A stretch of DNA of 64,000 bases from Entomomonas sp. E2T0. GTDB taxonomy: Bacteria > Pseudomonadota > Gammaproteobacteria > Pseudomonadales > Pseudomonadaceae. The stretch's first letter is position 1; every line of letters starts with the position of its first letter. The notes under the pieces were generated by a model that was given only the letters and a program-made list of their open reading frames with translations, searched no databases and was not told the DNA's origin. The DNA is taken from the NCBI RefSeq assembly GCF_025985425.1, contig NZ_CP094972.1, forward strand, positions 2,356,001-2,420,000, in the 5' to 3' direction. Shown here one piece after another: positions 49,196 through 59,137 of the stretch. The position numbers and the translations under genes are program-made.

Positions 49196-50029
49196 ATGAC
49201 AACATCTGCTTCTATGTTAGATTCAGTCGCTCATATTATTGCAGTGGCTTCTGGTAAAGGTGGCGTTGGTAAGTCAACCACGGCTGCTAATCTTGCACTC
49301 GCTTTAAGTCAGCAAGGAGCAAAAGTAGGCATTCTTGATGCAGATATTTATGGCCCTAGCTTAGGTATTCTATTTGGTTTGCCAGAAGGCACTAAGCCAG
49401 CGGTAAAAGATGAAAAATATTTTGTACCTATTAAAGCACATGATGTGGCAGTAATGTCTATGGCTTTTTTAGCCTCTGATCAAACACCTATGGCATGGCG
49501 TGGTCCTATGGCATCAGGTGCATTATTACAGTTACTTACGCAAACAGCATGGGGTGAGTTAGATTATTTAATTATTGATATGCCACCTGGTACAGGCGAT
49601 ATTCAATTAACGTTAGCACAAAAAGTTCCAGTTACTGCTGCGGTAATTGTGACTACACCACAAGATTTAGCCTTAATTGATGCCAAAAAAGCGATAGGTT
49701 TATTTGAAAAAGTAAATATTCCTGTGTTAGGTATCATTGAAAATATGGCTGTGCATATTTGTTCTAATTGTGGCCATGTTGAGCATTTATTTGGCGAGGG
49801 TGGTGGTGAGAAACTGGCTAAACAGTACCACGTTCATCTATTAGGTTCATTACCTTTATCATTGTCTATTAGAGAGCAAGCTGATTCAGGTAAACCAACC
49901 GTGTTTGCAAATCCTGCTAGTGATGAAGCTAAGCTTTATCAAGCCATTGCTCTGCAAATGGTACAGCAAGTAGCACAGCTAAAAGTGGCCGCTGCTGCTA
50001 TGCCATTTATAGAAACCACTGATGAATAA
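49196..50029 (+). CDS. apbC: ApbC/Mrp-type iron-sulfur carrier protein
   Basis: A P-loop NTPase of the Mrp/NBP35 family that binds and hands over 4Fe-4S clusters. The 277-residue protein has the deviant Walker A VASGKGGVGKST (near residue 18), DADIYGPS, MPPGTGDIQLT and the cluster-binding Cys-x-x-Cys in HICSNCGH. It lacks the N-terminal MIP18/DUF59 domain found in longer homologues (about 360 residues), so it is a short form. It lies 16 bases upstream of smc. Confidence 0.9.
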   Translation: MTTSASMLDSVAHIIAVASGKGGVGKSTTAANLALALSQQGAKVGILDADIYGPSLGILFGLPEGTKPAVKDEKYFVPIKAHDVAVMSMAFLASDQTPMAWRGPMASGALLQLLTQTAWGELDYLIIDMPPGTGDIQLTLAQKVPVTAAVIVTTPQDLALIDAKKAIGLFEKVNIPVLGIIENMAVHICSNCGHVEHLFGEGGGEKLAKQYHVHLLGSLPLSLSIREQADSGKPTVFANPASDEAKLYQAIALQMVQQVAQLKVAAAAMPFIETTDE

Positions 50030-50045
50030 GAGAAGTTAGCGGGTT

Positions 50046-53000
50046 ATGCGTTTAAAGTCGATCAAACTAGCAGGTTTTAAATCTTTTGTGGATGCTACGA
50101 CTGCTTATTTCCCTACAAATATGACGGCAGTAGTAGGGCCAAATGGTTGTGGTAAATCTAATATTATTGATGCTGTGCGTTGGGTAATGGGTGAGGGTTC
50201 GGCTAAAAACCTACGTGGCGAATCCATGATAGATGTTATCTTTAATGGTTCTAATACACGTAAACCTGTAACCCAAGCCTCCATTGAACTAATCTTTGAT
50301 AACAGTGATGGTACTTTACTAGGTGAATACGCTAGTTACGCAGAAATTTCTATTCGTCGTCGGGTTACACGAGATGGTCAAAATCAATACTTTCTAAATG
50401 GTACAAAATGTCGTCGTCGCGATATTACCGATATTTTCTTAGGAACAGGGTTAGGGCCGCGTAGTTATTCGATTATTGAGCAGGGCATGATTTCCCGCTT
50501 AATTGAAGCTCGGCCTGAGGATTTACGTAATTATATAGAAGAAGCAGCAGGTATTTCTAAATATAAAGAGCGTCGTCGTGAAACAGAAAATCGTATTCAT
50601 CGTACTCAAGAAAACTTAGCACGTTTATCTGATTTAAGGGAAGAGCTAGGTAGACAGTTAGAACGTTTACATTCGCAGGCTAAATCGGCTGAAAAGTATC
50701 AACAATATAAAATAGAAGAAAGACAGTTAAAAGCAGAGTTAACAGCGATACGCTGGCAAACTTTACATAGCCAGACAGAGAATCATCAGCGCATTATTCG
50801 AGAACAAGAATTAGCGTTAGAGGCGTTAATCACTGAGCAACAAAATGCAGATACCCATATTGAACAACATCGTGATAAACATCATGATTTATCTGAGCAT
50901 TTCAATCAGGTGCAAGGGCGTTTTTATGCAATTGGTGGTGAAATTGCGCGTTTTGAACAAAGTATTCAACATAGTCAACAACGATTAAAGCAATTACAAG
51001 AAGACAGTATAGAAGCAGAACATAGTTATCAAGAAGCGTTAACAACTATTACAGCAGATGAAGAGCAGTTGGCTATTATTGCTGAAGAAGTTTTATTATT
51101 AGAACCAGAAAAAGAATTATTAGCAGCCAAAACAGAAGAAGCGGCTATTCAACTGCATGAAGTTGAAACAGCCATGGCCACTTGGCAAGAGCAATGGCAT
51201 GAGTTTACTCAAAAAAGCAATGATACAAAACGTCAGGCAGAGGTACAACAATCTCGCACGCAACACTTTGAGCAAAGTTTAGAGCGTATTGCTGAACGCA
51301 TGCAACGCTTTGTTAGTGAGAGCGAACAGTTAAATGCTGATCCACAAGCAGCCGAAATTTTGCTATTAAATGAGCAGTTGTCTGAGTCTGAACTCGTTAT
51401 TGAACAAGTTGAAGAAGAAAAAGGACAATTTCAACAAGCTATTCAAAACTTGCGTGGTCAGCGTACAGAGTTAGATCAACGTTATCAGAAGCAACAAAAT
51501 GATAGTCAACGTTTAGCTGGTCGTATTGCCTCATTAGAAGCATTGCAGCAGGCAGCGTTAAATCCTGATAGTAAAACTGCCCAATGGTTAACTGAGCAGG
51601 GTTTAGCAAATAATCAACATTTAGCCGATCGTTTAAAAGTAGTAGAGGGTTGGGAATTAGCGGTTGAAACCATTTTAGGGGCTGATTTACAAGCGATTAT
51701 TTGTGACTCATTGGACAACGCAAATTTACATAGTTTTACGCAAGGTGAGTTAAGACTTATTCAGCCTATTGCTATGAATACAACTATTACTAATTCTGCT
51801 AGCTTGTTGGATAAAGTAATAAGTAAAGATATTGCACCTTCGTGGTTAGCTATGGTTATTCCTGTGGAAACTTTAGATGAGGCATTAGCACAAAGAGCAG
51901 GGTTAACGTTAGGACAAAGCCTTATTACAAAAGATGGCTATTGGGTAGGTAGTGACTTTATTCGCATTAAGCGGGGTGAGCAAACCACTACTGGTGTATT
52001 AGCCAGAGCGCAAGAACTAGATAAGCTAGTAGAGCAGCAAGCGCAATTAGAAGAGATTATTGAGCAAACCCAGCAAGAGATAGAACAGCTTAATGAGCAA
52101 CTACAGAATAAAGAACAATCCTTAGCCGACCAACATAAGAAATTGCAACAATTAACCCAACAAATGGGTGAGTTAAAAGCTAAGTTAGTAGCGCGTCGAG
52201 CACAGGTAGAGCAAGTAACTCAACGTCGTCAGTATTTAGATAAAGAAATTAGTGAACTAACTATACAGCAACAAGCACAGCATGAAGAGTTAAAGCAAGC
52301 TAGGGCTTTATTACAAGAAGCTTTAGATCAAATGGCTGAATATGCTCAGCAAGATATTACCTTGCAGAGTGAGCGTGGTAAGTTACAAACGCAATTAGAA
52401 CATTGGCGTCGGGAAGAGCGTGTTCAAAAAGATCAATTACACCAGTTATCAATTAAACTAAATGGCTTAGTAACGCAGCAACAAGCAATAGAGCAATCGT
52501 TGCAACGATTAAAACAACAAATTGGTCGTTTACAAGAGCGAAAAGAATTATTGCAATCACAATTGGCTGAGGGTAGTGCACCTATAGAAGAGTTACGTTT
52601 TAGCCTTGAAGAACAGTTAGAAAAACGTTTACAAGTAGAAGAAGAGTTAAAACAAGCACGTTTGGCTTTAGAAGATGCTGATAGTTCGCTACGTGAAACA
52701 GAACAGCGTCGTATAAGGGCAGAGCAACAATCACAAGCTTTAAGGTCGCAGTTAGAACAGCAACGTTTGGATTGGCAAGGGTTAAATGTTCGTAAAAAAT
52801 CTTTTCAAGAGCAGTTGCAAGAAGATAGTTATGATTTACATACCTTACTACAAAATTTGTCAGAAGAAGCTAATGAAGCAGATTGGGTAAAACGTTTAGA
52901 GCAAGTAACTGAACGTATTAATCGTTTAGGAGCGATAAACTTAGCGGCTATTGAAGAGTATCAGCAACAATCTGAACGTAAAAACTATTTAGATGCACAG

Positions 53001-53540
53001 AATAATGACCTAGTAGAGGCATTGGCTACTTTAGAAAATGTTATCCAAAAAATTGATAAAGAAACGCGACAACGTTTTAAAGAGACATTTGATAAAATTA
53101 ATGATGGCCTACAAAAACTATTTCCTAAAGTGTTTGGTGGTGGTATGGCATCACTGGAGCTTACTGGAGAAGATTTGTTAAGTACAGGCGTGGCAATTAT
53201 GGCAAGACCACCAGGTAAAAAGAACAGTACTATTCACTTACTGTCAGGTGGGGAAAAAGCTTTAACAGCATTAGCACTAGTATTTGCCATTTTCCAACTA
53301 AACCCAGCTCCTTTCTGTATGCTAGATGAAGTAGACGCACCATTAGATGATACTAACGTTGGTCGTTATGCTAACTTAGTTAAAGAAATGTCCGAAAAAG
53401 TACAGTTTATCTATATTACCCATAATAAAATAGCCATGGAACAGGCCGATCAACTGATGGGTGTTACAATGCATGAACCCGGCTGTTCACGTTTAGTTGC
53501 AGTTAATATGGAAGAAGCAGTAGCACTAACAGAAGTGTAA
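50046..53540 (+). CDS. smc: Chromosome segregation ATPase Smc
   Basis: Smc is the condensin subunit that compacts and segregates chromosomes. The 1164-residue protein has an N-terminal ATPase half with VVGPNGCGKSNIIDA, two long coiled coils (about 165-500 and 650-1000) rich in Gln and Glu, a hinge domain (about 510-640; EGWELAVETILGADLQAII), and a C-terminal half with LSGGEKALTALALVFA and the Walker B FCMLDEVDAPLD. Length equals that of Pseudomonas Smc. zipA and ligA, the usual Pseudomonas neighbours, do not follow. Confidence 0.96.
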   Translation: MRLKSIKLAGFKSFVDATTAYFPTNMTAVVGPNGCGKSNIIDAVRWVMGEGSAKNLRGESMIDVIFNGSNTRKPVTQASIELIFDNSDGTLLGEYASYAEISIRRRVTRDGQNQYFLNGTKCRRRDITDIFLGTGLGPRSYSIIEQGMISRLIEARPEDLRNYIEEAAGISKYKERRRETENRIHRTQENLARLSDLREELGRQLERLHSQAKSAEKYQQYKIEERQLKAELTAIRWQTLHSQTENHQRIIREQELALEALITEQQNADTHIEQHRDKHHDLSEHFNQVQGRFYAIGGEIARFEQSIQHSQQRLKQLQEDSIEAEHSYQEALTTITADEEQLAIIAEEVLLLEPEKELLAAKTEEAAIQLHEVETAMATWQEQWHEFTQKSNDTKRQAEVQQSRTQHFEQSLERIAERMQRFVSESEQLNADPQAAEILLLNEQLSESELVIEQVEEEKGQFQQAIQNLRGQRTELDQRYQKQQNDSQRLAGRIASLEALQQAALNPDSKTAQWLTEQGLANNQHLADRLKVVEGWELAVETILGADLQAIICDSLDNANLHSFTQGELRLIQPIAMNTTITNSASLLDKVISKDIAPSWLAMVIPVETLDEALAQRAGLTLGQSLITKDGYWVGSDFIRIKRGEQTTTGVLARAQELDKLVEQQAQLEEIIEQTQQEIEQLNEQLQNKEQSLADQHKKLQQLTQQMGELKAKLVARRAQVEQVTQRRQYLDKEISELTIQQQAQHEELKQARALLQEALDQMAEYAQQDITLQSERGKLQTQLEHWRREERVQKDQLHQLSIKLNGLVTQQQAIEQSLQRLKQQIGRLQERKELLQSQLAEGSAPIEELRFSLEEQLEKRLQVEEELKQARLALEDADSSLRETEQRRIRAEQQSQALRSQLEQQRLDWQGLNVRKKSFQEQLQEDSYDLHTLLQNLSEEANEADWVKRLEQVTERINRLGAINLAAIEEYQQQSERKNYLDAQNNDLVEALATLENVIQKIDKETRQRFKETFDKINDGLQKLFPKVFGGGMASLELTGEDLLSTGVAIMARPPGKKNSTIHLLSGGEKALTALALVFAIFQLNPAPFCMLDEVDAPLDDTNVGRYANLVKEMSEKVQFIYITHNKIAMEQADQLMGVTMHEPGCSRLVAVNMEEAVALTEV

Positions 53541-53761
53541 GGCAGTGACAAAAATTGTCAATTATTTGCTTTTATTATACTTTGGTATAAGTTTATATTT
53601 TATATAACCCATTGTTTATAATTGATAAGTTTTTTTGGCATATTTTTTGAGAGATTGAGTTACCACAATAAATTTAATAAATGCTCTATTGTTCTCATAG
53701 CTGTTATTCACATGATGTAATTGCTCTGTAGATAATAGGTTTAAAGAAAAGGACGTATGCT

Positions 53762-56700
53762 ATGATTAAACCTTCTATATTGTCTCAAACTATTTCTGTT
53801 TTAAGTATGAGCTTTGTTAGTATCCTTAGTGCTCAAGCGGCCGATTGCACTGTCACTGGTCTTCAAGTCAGTGCATCTACAGATTGCCAAATGACCGATG
53901 ATAATTTAACAATGGTCAGTGTTAATGGTGCCAAGGTTACCCATACTACAACAGGTGATTTAGTTATTAATAATCCATCCTCAACTAATGGGGACTTTTC
54001 TGGTTGGGCTGGCCAAGGTACTTATGGAGTTCGAGTATCTGGTGCAGGAGCAGAATATATTTTAAATTCTGCAACAGATAAGGGTGATATTGAAATTAAT
54101 ACAGGGACTAGCAAGCAGAATCAACGAGGTCGTGGTATTACTGTTGAAAATGGTGGAACTGCGACTATTTATGCTAATAAAATTACAGTAAATACATTGG
54201 GTGATTATAAAAATGACTGGAATGCAAATAATGCTATATTTGCAGGTAGTAATGGTACCCTAAATATATTTGCTGATGAGTTGAATCTAACAGCAGTTGA
54301 GGCAACAGTTCCTTATGGAACCATAGGTGCTGTTAACGGTACAGTTAATATTAAAGGTAATACTGGTTTATCCATGACTAATATTACTACTGGCGGTGGT
54401 GGTTCAAGTGCTGGTATTTTTGTACAATCTGGCGGACATGTTAATTTAGAGTTAATTAATATTGTAAATACATTATCAAATGGTAATTATGGCATGGGTA
54501 TCTATACTGCAGATGCTGGTGGAGCCTCAGTTACTTTTGTAGGTGGTGACATTACAACTCAAAGCCGTGCAGGTTCAGGGATTCGTTCATTAAATCTGAC
54601 CAGTGTTGATGCGCTAGGCTATGATAATGGTCATTTCAATATCACTACAACAGGTATGGATGCTAGAGGCATTAGGTCTACTGGACAATCAGTGGTTACA
54701 GTTAATTCGGAGCAACATGCTGGTTTTGTGACAACAATTACAACCTCAGGTAGTATTTCTGATGGTTTAAATGCTGGGCGTTTGGGTGCTAAACGAGCAG
54801 ATGGAACTTATGTGAATCATGCCGGTGAAATAGGTTCTGTATATAGCGGTTCAGAGATTACGGTATATGGCGAAGCGCATATTACAACACAAAATGCTAG
54901 CTCTTATGGTCTTCGATTAATAGGTGATGGTGCAACTATTAATTTACTGAGTGTTGCAGGACAAGGAAGAAGTACTGTGCATTCAAAAAGTACTGCAGTA
55001 CGTTTTGGCTTTGGTAATGGCTACAGTAATAATGCAGATGGTACAACTGATATTAAAGCACAAACCATGACTTTGGAGAGTGTTGATCTTACCCATGATG
55101 GTACAGCAGGTTCTTTTGTATTATCCAATACAGGAGCAATATGTAATCTTTCGTCCAGCCTTTGTGATACAAATGGTAATAATACTTGGGCGAGTGGTAA
55201 TTTAATACAAGTGGGCGACAATAGTGGTGATGTAGGCCGTGCTGTAGATGATGGTCGTAATGCAATGACAGTTGCTGATGCTGTAGTAGACGGTGTGCTA
55301 AACTTAAAAGACAGTACGGCAACTGCAGTAACAGGCAGAGACCTGTTAAATGTTACCTTTGGTGGGGGGACTACTTATGTACCTGATAAAGTATCCAGTA
55401 GCTTTACTTTAAATGCTGATTCATCAGTATTAAAGGGTAGTGTATCTACTGATACAACGTTAGATAAAGATGGTAAGGCGAGTGTTTCCACATTAAATCT
55501 TACTAACAATACAGAATGGTATATTGAGCGTGATTCAAATGTAACTAACTTAACTGCTCAAAATAGTAAAGTATATTTAAATACCTTCAATAATTGGTCT
55601 AATACAACACCTAGTAATTTTGGTAATCAGTTAACAGTAAATACCTTAGCGGGTAATGGTCATTTCTTTTTTAATACTGATATTGTTGCTCAACAAACCG
55701 ATAAGTTAATTGTAACAGATATAAATCAAGCTACTGGTAGTCATCTAATCACTGTTAAAAATGATGCCAGTCAGGCCACAAATGGCACTGAAGTGATTGA
55801 TATTATTGAAACAGAAGGTGGTTCTGCTAATTTTAGTTTATATCAAGGTAAGTCTGTTGAACTAGGTCAATGGGAGTATGGCTTAAGAAGAACTGTTGAT
55901 AGCGTAACAGGACAACAAAATGGCAATTGGCAACTTTATGCAACACCAAGAAGAAGTTCAACTGCACAAGCGTTTAATACCTTTGTTAATACTAACTATA
56001 TGTTAACTTATATTGATATCCAAACACTTTTACAAAGAATGGGTGAGCTACGCGACACAGAAGGTGATGGTGATTTCTGGATGCGTGGTTTTGCAGGTAA
56101 GTTAAATACTTTTAATAGTAGTGCCTTTGATGGTTATGATATGCACTATAGAGGAACACAAGCAGGTATCGATAAATTAATTAAAACCACTAATCAAGGC
56201 CGTTTATATGTGGGTGGTATGGTTGGTTATATTGATGCTGACCAAGATTTTAGAAAGGGCAGTGGTTCTGCTAAAAACTATCATTTAGGTTTATATACCA
56301 CCTATATTACAAATGATGACCTCTATTTTGATGGTGTTGTAAAATATGCCAAATTAAAAAATAGTTTTAATGTTAAAGATAGTCAAGGTACTGGTGTAAC
56401 AGGTACAGGTAATACTAATGCTATCAGTTTATCTGGTGAGATAGGTAAACGTTTTTATGTAAATGAAGGAAAGCAGGGTTTATATATAGAGCCTCAAGCA
56501 CAATTAGTTTATACCTATAATGGATCAGATAGCACACGTGCCTCTAATGATCTAAAAGTTAAGTTTAATAATTATGACTCATTGATAGGAAGAGGCAGTG
56601 CCGTTATTGGTTATCAAATTTCTAATACAGAAAATCCTGTTAATGTTTATTTTAAAACAGGTTATGTAAGAGAATTTAAAGGTAAAGTAGCTTATAAAGT

Positions 56701-56869
56701 AAATGATACTAAAGAAAACACTAGTTTCAGAGGTGGTTGGTTTGAAAATGCTGTAGGTGTGAGTGCGACTATTAATAAAAACCATAATGTTTATGGTGAA
56801 GTGAGTTATAGCAATGGTAATCGATTTGATAAACAACAACTTAATGTTGGATATCGTTACTCATTTTAG
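53762..56869 (+). CDS. Autotransporter (type Va) with beta-helix passenger
   Basis: This 1035-residue protein has a signal peptide (cleavage near AQA-A, residue 26), a Gly/Asn/Thr-rich beta-helical passenger (about 30-640), a pertactin-like autochaperone region (about 640-745; GNGHFFFNTDIV, YQGKSVELGQWEYGLRR) and a 12-strand outer-membrane barrel from about 765 (FWMRGFAGKLNTF) to the final YRYSF, whose terminal Phe is the BAM signal. It is probably an adhesin or other surface-exposed protein; no protease or lipase motif was seen. Unusually it has two tight Cys pairs (29/42 and 461/468). Its ATG follows AAGGACG. It is monocistronic with its own terminator. Confidence 0.9.
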   Translation: MIKPSILSQTISVLSMSFVSILSAQAADCTVTGLQVSASTDCQMTDDNLTMVSVNGAKVTHTTTGDLVINNPSSTNGDFSGWAGQGTYGVRVSGAGAEYILNSATDKGDIEINTGTSKQNQRGRGITVENGGTATIYANKITVNTLGDYKNDWNANNAIFAGSNGTLNIFADELNLTAVEATVPYGTIGAVNGTVNIKGNTGLSMTNITTGGGGSSAGIFVQSGGHVNLELINIVNTLSNGNYGMGIYTADAGGASVTFVGGDITTQSRAGSGIRSLNLTSVDALGYDNGHFNITTTGMDARGIRSTGQSVVTVNSEQHAGFVTTITTSGSISDGLNAGRLGAKRADGTYVNHAGEIGSVYSGSEITVYGEAHITTQNASSYGLRLIGDGATINLLSVAGQGRSTVHSKSTAVRFGFGNGYSNNADGTTDIKAQTMTLESVDLTHDGTAGSFVLSNTGAICNLSSSLCDTNGNNTWASGNLIQVGDNSGDVGRAVDDGRNAMTVADAVVDGVLNLKDSTATAVTGRDLLNVTFGGGTTYVPDKVSSSFTLNADSSVLKGSVSTDTTLDKDGKASVSTLNLTNNTEWYIERDSNVTNLTAQNSKVYLNTFNNWSNTTPSNFGNQLTVNTLAGNGHFFFNTDIVAQQTDKLIVTDINQATGSHLITVKNDASQATNGTEVIDIIETEGGSANFSLYQGKSVELGQWEYGLRRTVDSVTGQQNGNWQLYATPRRSSTAQAFNTFVNTNYMLTYIDIQTLLQRMGELRDTEGDGDFWMRGFAGKLNTFNSSAFDGYDMHYRGTQAGIDKLIKTTNQGRLYVGGMVGYIDADQDFRKGSGSAKNYHLGLYTTYITNDDLYFDGVVKYAKLKNSFNVKDSQGTGVTGTGNTNAISLSGEIGKRFYVNEGKQGLYIEPQAQLVYTYNGSDSTRASNDLKVKFNNYDSLIGRGSAVIGYQISNTENPVNVYFKTGYVREFKGKVAYKVNDTKENTSFRGGWFENAVGVSATINKNHNVYGEVSYSNGNRFDKQQLNVGYRYSF

Positions 56870-56891
56870 TTAAAAATTGTAAAACTTTTGA

Positions 56892-56923
56892 CCAACTTGT
56901 TTTAATGGCAAGTTGGTTTTTTT
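56892..56923 (+). terminator. Rho-independent terminator of the autotransporter gene
   Basis: An eight-base perfect stem CCAACTTG/CAAGTTGG with a nine-base loop is followed by seven T residues, 22 bases after the stop codon. Confidence 0.92.
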
Positions 56924-57161
56924 ATGTTGGGAAAAAGGTTTTTAGATTTTGTAGCAATAATTAATTATTACTTTTTAGGCTTATATACGGATATACTTTT
57001 TTAAAATATTTCTTTGTTTTCAATAACTAATATAAAGATAATACACTTGCTATAAAATTAGGATAGTATTTTATAGCTAGCATTCGACTTATGGATAGGG
57101 TTTCTATCTTGAGGTGTAGGATATAACATACAGTATTTAAATGATTAAGGAGTGTTTAATA

Positions 57162-57779
57162 ATGCAGCTAATAGGTTTATTAAGATCACCTTTTGTGAGA
57201 AGGGTAGCCATTTCTTTAAAATATTATGGTATTCCTTTTGAACATTATCCTTTATCTGCATTTGGTGATGATTATGCTACGTTAGCATCCATCAATCCTG
57301 TTGTGAAATTGCCTACACTGGTTTTAGATAATGGTGATATTCTAATGGATTCCAGTTTGATACTTGAGTATTTTGAATCTCAAGTACCTATGATGCAAAA
57401 ATTATTACCTTCAAGCCCCAATGAATTAGCTACACATCTCAAAGTTATTGGTCTTGCTTTAATGGGCTGTGAAAAAACAGTTCAGTTGGCTTATGAATTA
57501 CATAGAAGACCTGAAGAAAAACATTATCAACCTTGGATAGATCGGGTTACTAATCAGATTAAAGGTGCTTTTACTGTATTAGAGCAAGAGGTTGCTAAAA
57601 ATACATTTAAAGCAATCGATGACTCTATTAATCAAGCAGCTATTTCAACAGCCGTTGCTTGGTCATTTAATCAATTTGCTGTACCTGATTTATTAAAACC
57701 AGAAGATTTTCCAACACTGTCACAATTTACCAAAGAATTAGAAACATTACCTATTTTTTTAGATACGCCGATTAATTAA
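57162..57779 (+). CDS. Glutathione S-transferase family protein
   Basis: The 205-residue protein has a thioredoxin-fold N-terminal domain with LLRSPFVRRVAISLKYYGI, the cis-Pro segment VVKLPTLVLDNGDILMDSSLILEYFE that binds glutathione, and an all-helical C-terminal domain. Ser or Thr near residue 8 is likely the catalytic residue. Substrate unknown; detoxification is the general role. ATG 57162 is chosen, with AAGGAG nine bases upstream, over the frame's earlier ATG 57141, which precedes that ribosome site. Confidence 0.87.
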   Translation: MQLIGLLRSPFVRRVAISLKYYGIPFEHYPLSAFGDDYATLASINPVVKLPTLVLDNGDILMDSSLILEYFESQVPMMQKLLPSSPNELATHLKVIGLALMGCEKTVQLAYELHRRPEEKHYQPWIDRVTNQIKGAFTVLEQEVAKNTFKAIDDSINQAAISTAVAWSFNQFAVPDLLKPEDFPTLSQFTKELETLPIFLDTPIN

Positions 57780-57868
57780 CAAAAATTATTATAAAAATGA
57801 TTTATCTCATTTTTATATATAGATTGAAAGGTTTATAGTGTATTTAAAATTAAGGTGAGGATTCTGTA

Positions 57869-58759
57869 ATGACTACTCCAACCGAAAAAATAGTTAAGAC
57901 ACCTACAGGCGTTGAGATTTGGACAGAGTTTTTTGGTGAGCCAACAAACCCTGCTATCTTGCTAGTTATGGGCGCCATGAATCAAGGACTATTTTGGCCA
58001 CAACCTTTTTGTGAAGCACTGGCTAATGCTGGCTTTTTAGTCATTCGGTATGATAATCGTGATACTGGTAAGTCTTCTATTATTAATTATGCAATGAGTC
58101 CCTATACATTAGATGATATGGCAGAGGATGCGATTGCTATTTTAGAGGCCTATAATTTAGCAAAAGCAACCGTGATAGGTATGTCGATGGGGGGATATAT
58201 TGCTCAGTTGATGGCCATTAATTACCCTTCATATGTTAATAAATTATTACTGCTATCTAGTTCGCCAGATCATCGACCTTTAATGTATTCATTACAAGGG
58301 ACTTATATGGGGCAATTTCCCTTATCTCCACCTTCTGATGATTATCTTTTCCATTTAACTCAAGCTTCATTTTATATACCTAAAACACCTGAAGAAGTAG
58401 TCAAGTCTACATTAGGTCATTGGCAGTCTACACATGGCGGTTCATTGCCTTTTCCTGAGCAAGAAATGACTATACTTATTAAGGAGTCCATAACTAGAAT
58501 ACAAAATCCAATGGCTACTATGAACCATGGTGCCGCTGTTGGTAATTCGCCAGATCGTTTAAAAACAGTGCAACAGATTACAGCGCCTACTTTAGTGTTG
58601 CATGGTGAGTTTGATCCTGTGTTACCTATCGATCATGGTCAATATTTGGCAGATAATATTGCAGGTGCTAAGTTAATTAAATTAGATATGGGGCATTTAT
58701 TTCCACCTACAATGTCGCAGCAAATGGCAGATCATGTGATTAATTTTATTAAATTATAA
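57869..58759 (+). CDS. Alpha/beta-hydrolase fold protein
   Basis: A 296-residue soluble hydrolase with the oxyanion-hole region VMGAMNQGLFWP, RYDNRDTGKS, the nucleophile elbow GMSMGGY (Ser near residue 106), the acid in LHGEFDPVLP and the catalytic His in DMGHLFPP. The complete Ser-Asp-His triad implies an esterase or related activity, similar to bacterial RdmC-like hydrolases; substrate not assignable. TAAGGTGAGG lies before the ATG. It may be transcribed from its own promoter, as 89 bases separate it from the GST gene. Confidence 0.86.
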   Translation: MTTPTEKIVKTPTGVEIWTEFFGEPTNPAILLVMGAMNQGLFWPQPFCEALANAGFLVIRYDNRDTGKSSIINYAMSPYTLDDMAEDAIAILEAYNLAKATVIGMSMGGYIAQLMAINYPSYVNKLLLLSSSPDHRPLMYSLQGTYMGQFPLSPPSDDYLFHLTQASFYIPKTPEEVVKSTLGHWQSTHGGSLPFPEQEMTILIKESITRIQNPMATMNHGAAVGNSPDRLKTVQQITAPTLVLHGEFDPVLPIDHGQYLADNIAGAKLIKLDMGHLFPPTMSQQMADHVINFIKL

Positions 58760-59137
58760 TTTAGGTTATAGTTTTAATAGCATAGAAATATTTATTAACG
58801 ATAATATGTACAAGATATAGTTATATGGATGAGCTCGACTAAAAACTGTTGTTTATATCAGTTTTTGTAGTGACAACATTGTTTATTTTATTTATTGATT
58901 TACCAATTGAATATGGCCTTTGGATAAAAGCTGTGTTGTGCACAGTTGTTGTGGTAATTATTATTGGTTATAAAATAAAAAAATTAGTAAACCGAAATAA
59001 AATATTATATATTCAAAGATAATAAATAATTTGTTACTTATGTTTTCTTGTTATATATTCATTTCATCATAGTCTAACTAGTTGAAATAAAAAGAGTAGA
59101 ATAAAAGTATCCTTAAAACAAGTTCAGGAGCAAAATA
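58760..59137. other. Intergenic region upstream of cysK with a small disrupted ORF
   Basis: This 378-base, AT-rich gap holds one coding-like segment (58825-59022, listed separately) and the cysK promoter region. I see no clear CysB site, hairpin terminator or repeat. Confidence 0.5.
58825..59022 (+). pseudogene. Small two-helix membrane protein ORF with in-frame stop at codon 6
   Basis: From ATG 58825 the frame reads Met-Asp-Glu-Leu-Asp and then TAA (58840-58842). After this stop the same frame stays open for 60 codons to TAA 59020-59022. The open part has a first hydrophobic helix (LFISVFVVTTLFILFI), a short polar turn (DLPIEYGLW), a second helix (AVLCTVVVVIIIGY) and a basic tail KIKKLVNRNK, the layout of a small inner-membrane protein. 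It is either a fresh pseudogene or a real gene starting at TTG 58849, giving 57 residues, but without a strong ribosome site. Function unknown. Confidence 0.4.

Noticed and set aside
53546-53560. TGACAA/TTGTCA dyad after smc
   Set aside because: Six-base arms without T tract or a nearby start; likely chance, though an operator cannot be excluded.
55089-55322. Minus-strand open frame inside the autotransporter passenger
   Set aside because: Its Leu/His/Tyr repeats are the complement of the Gly/Asp/Asn-rich passenger codons.
56924-57004. 26-codon ORF after the autotransporter terminator
   Set aside because: Its ATG lies at the end of the terminator T run, it has no ribosome site and the sequence has no recognisable feature beyond AT-rich hydrophobics.
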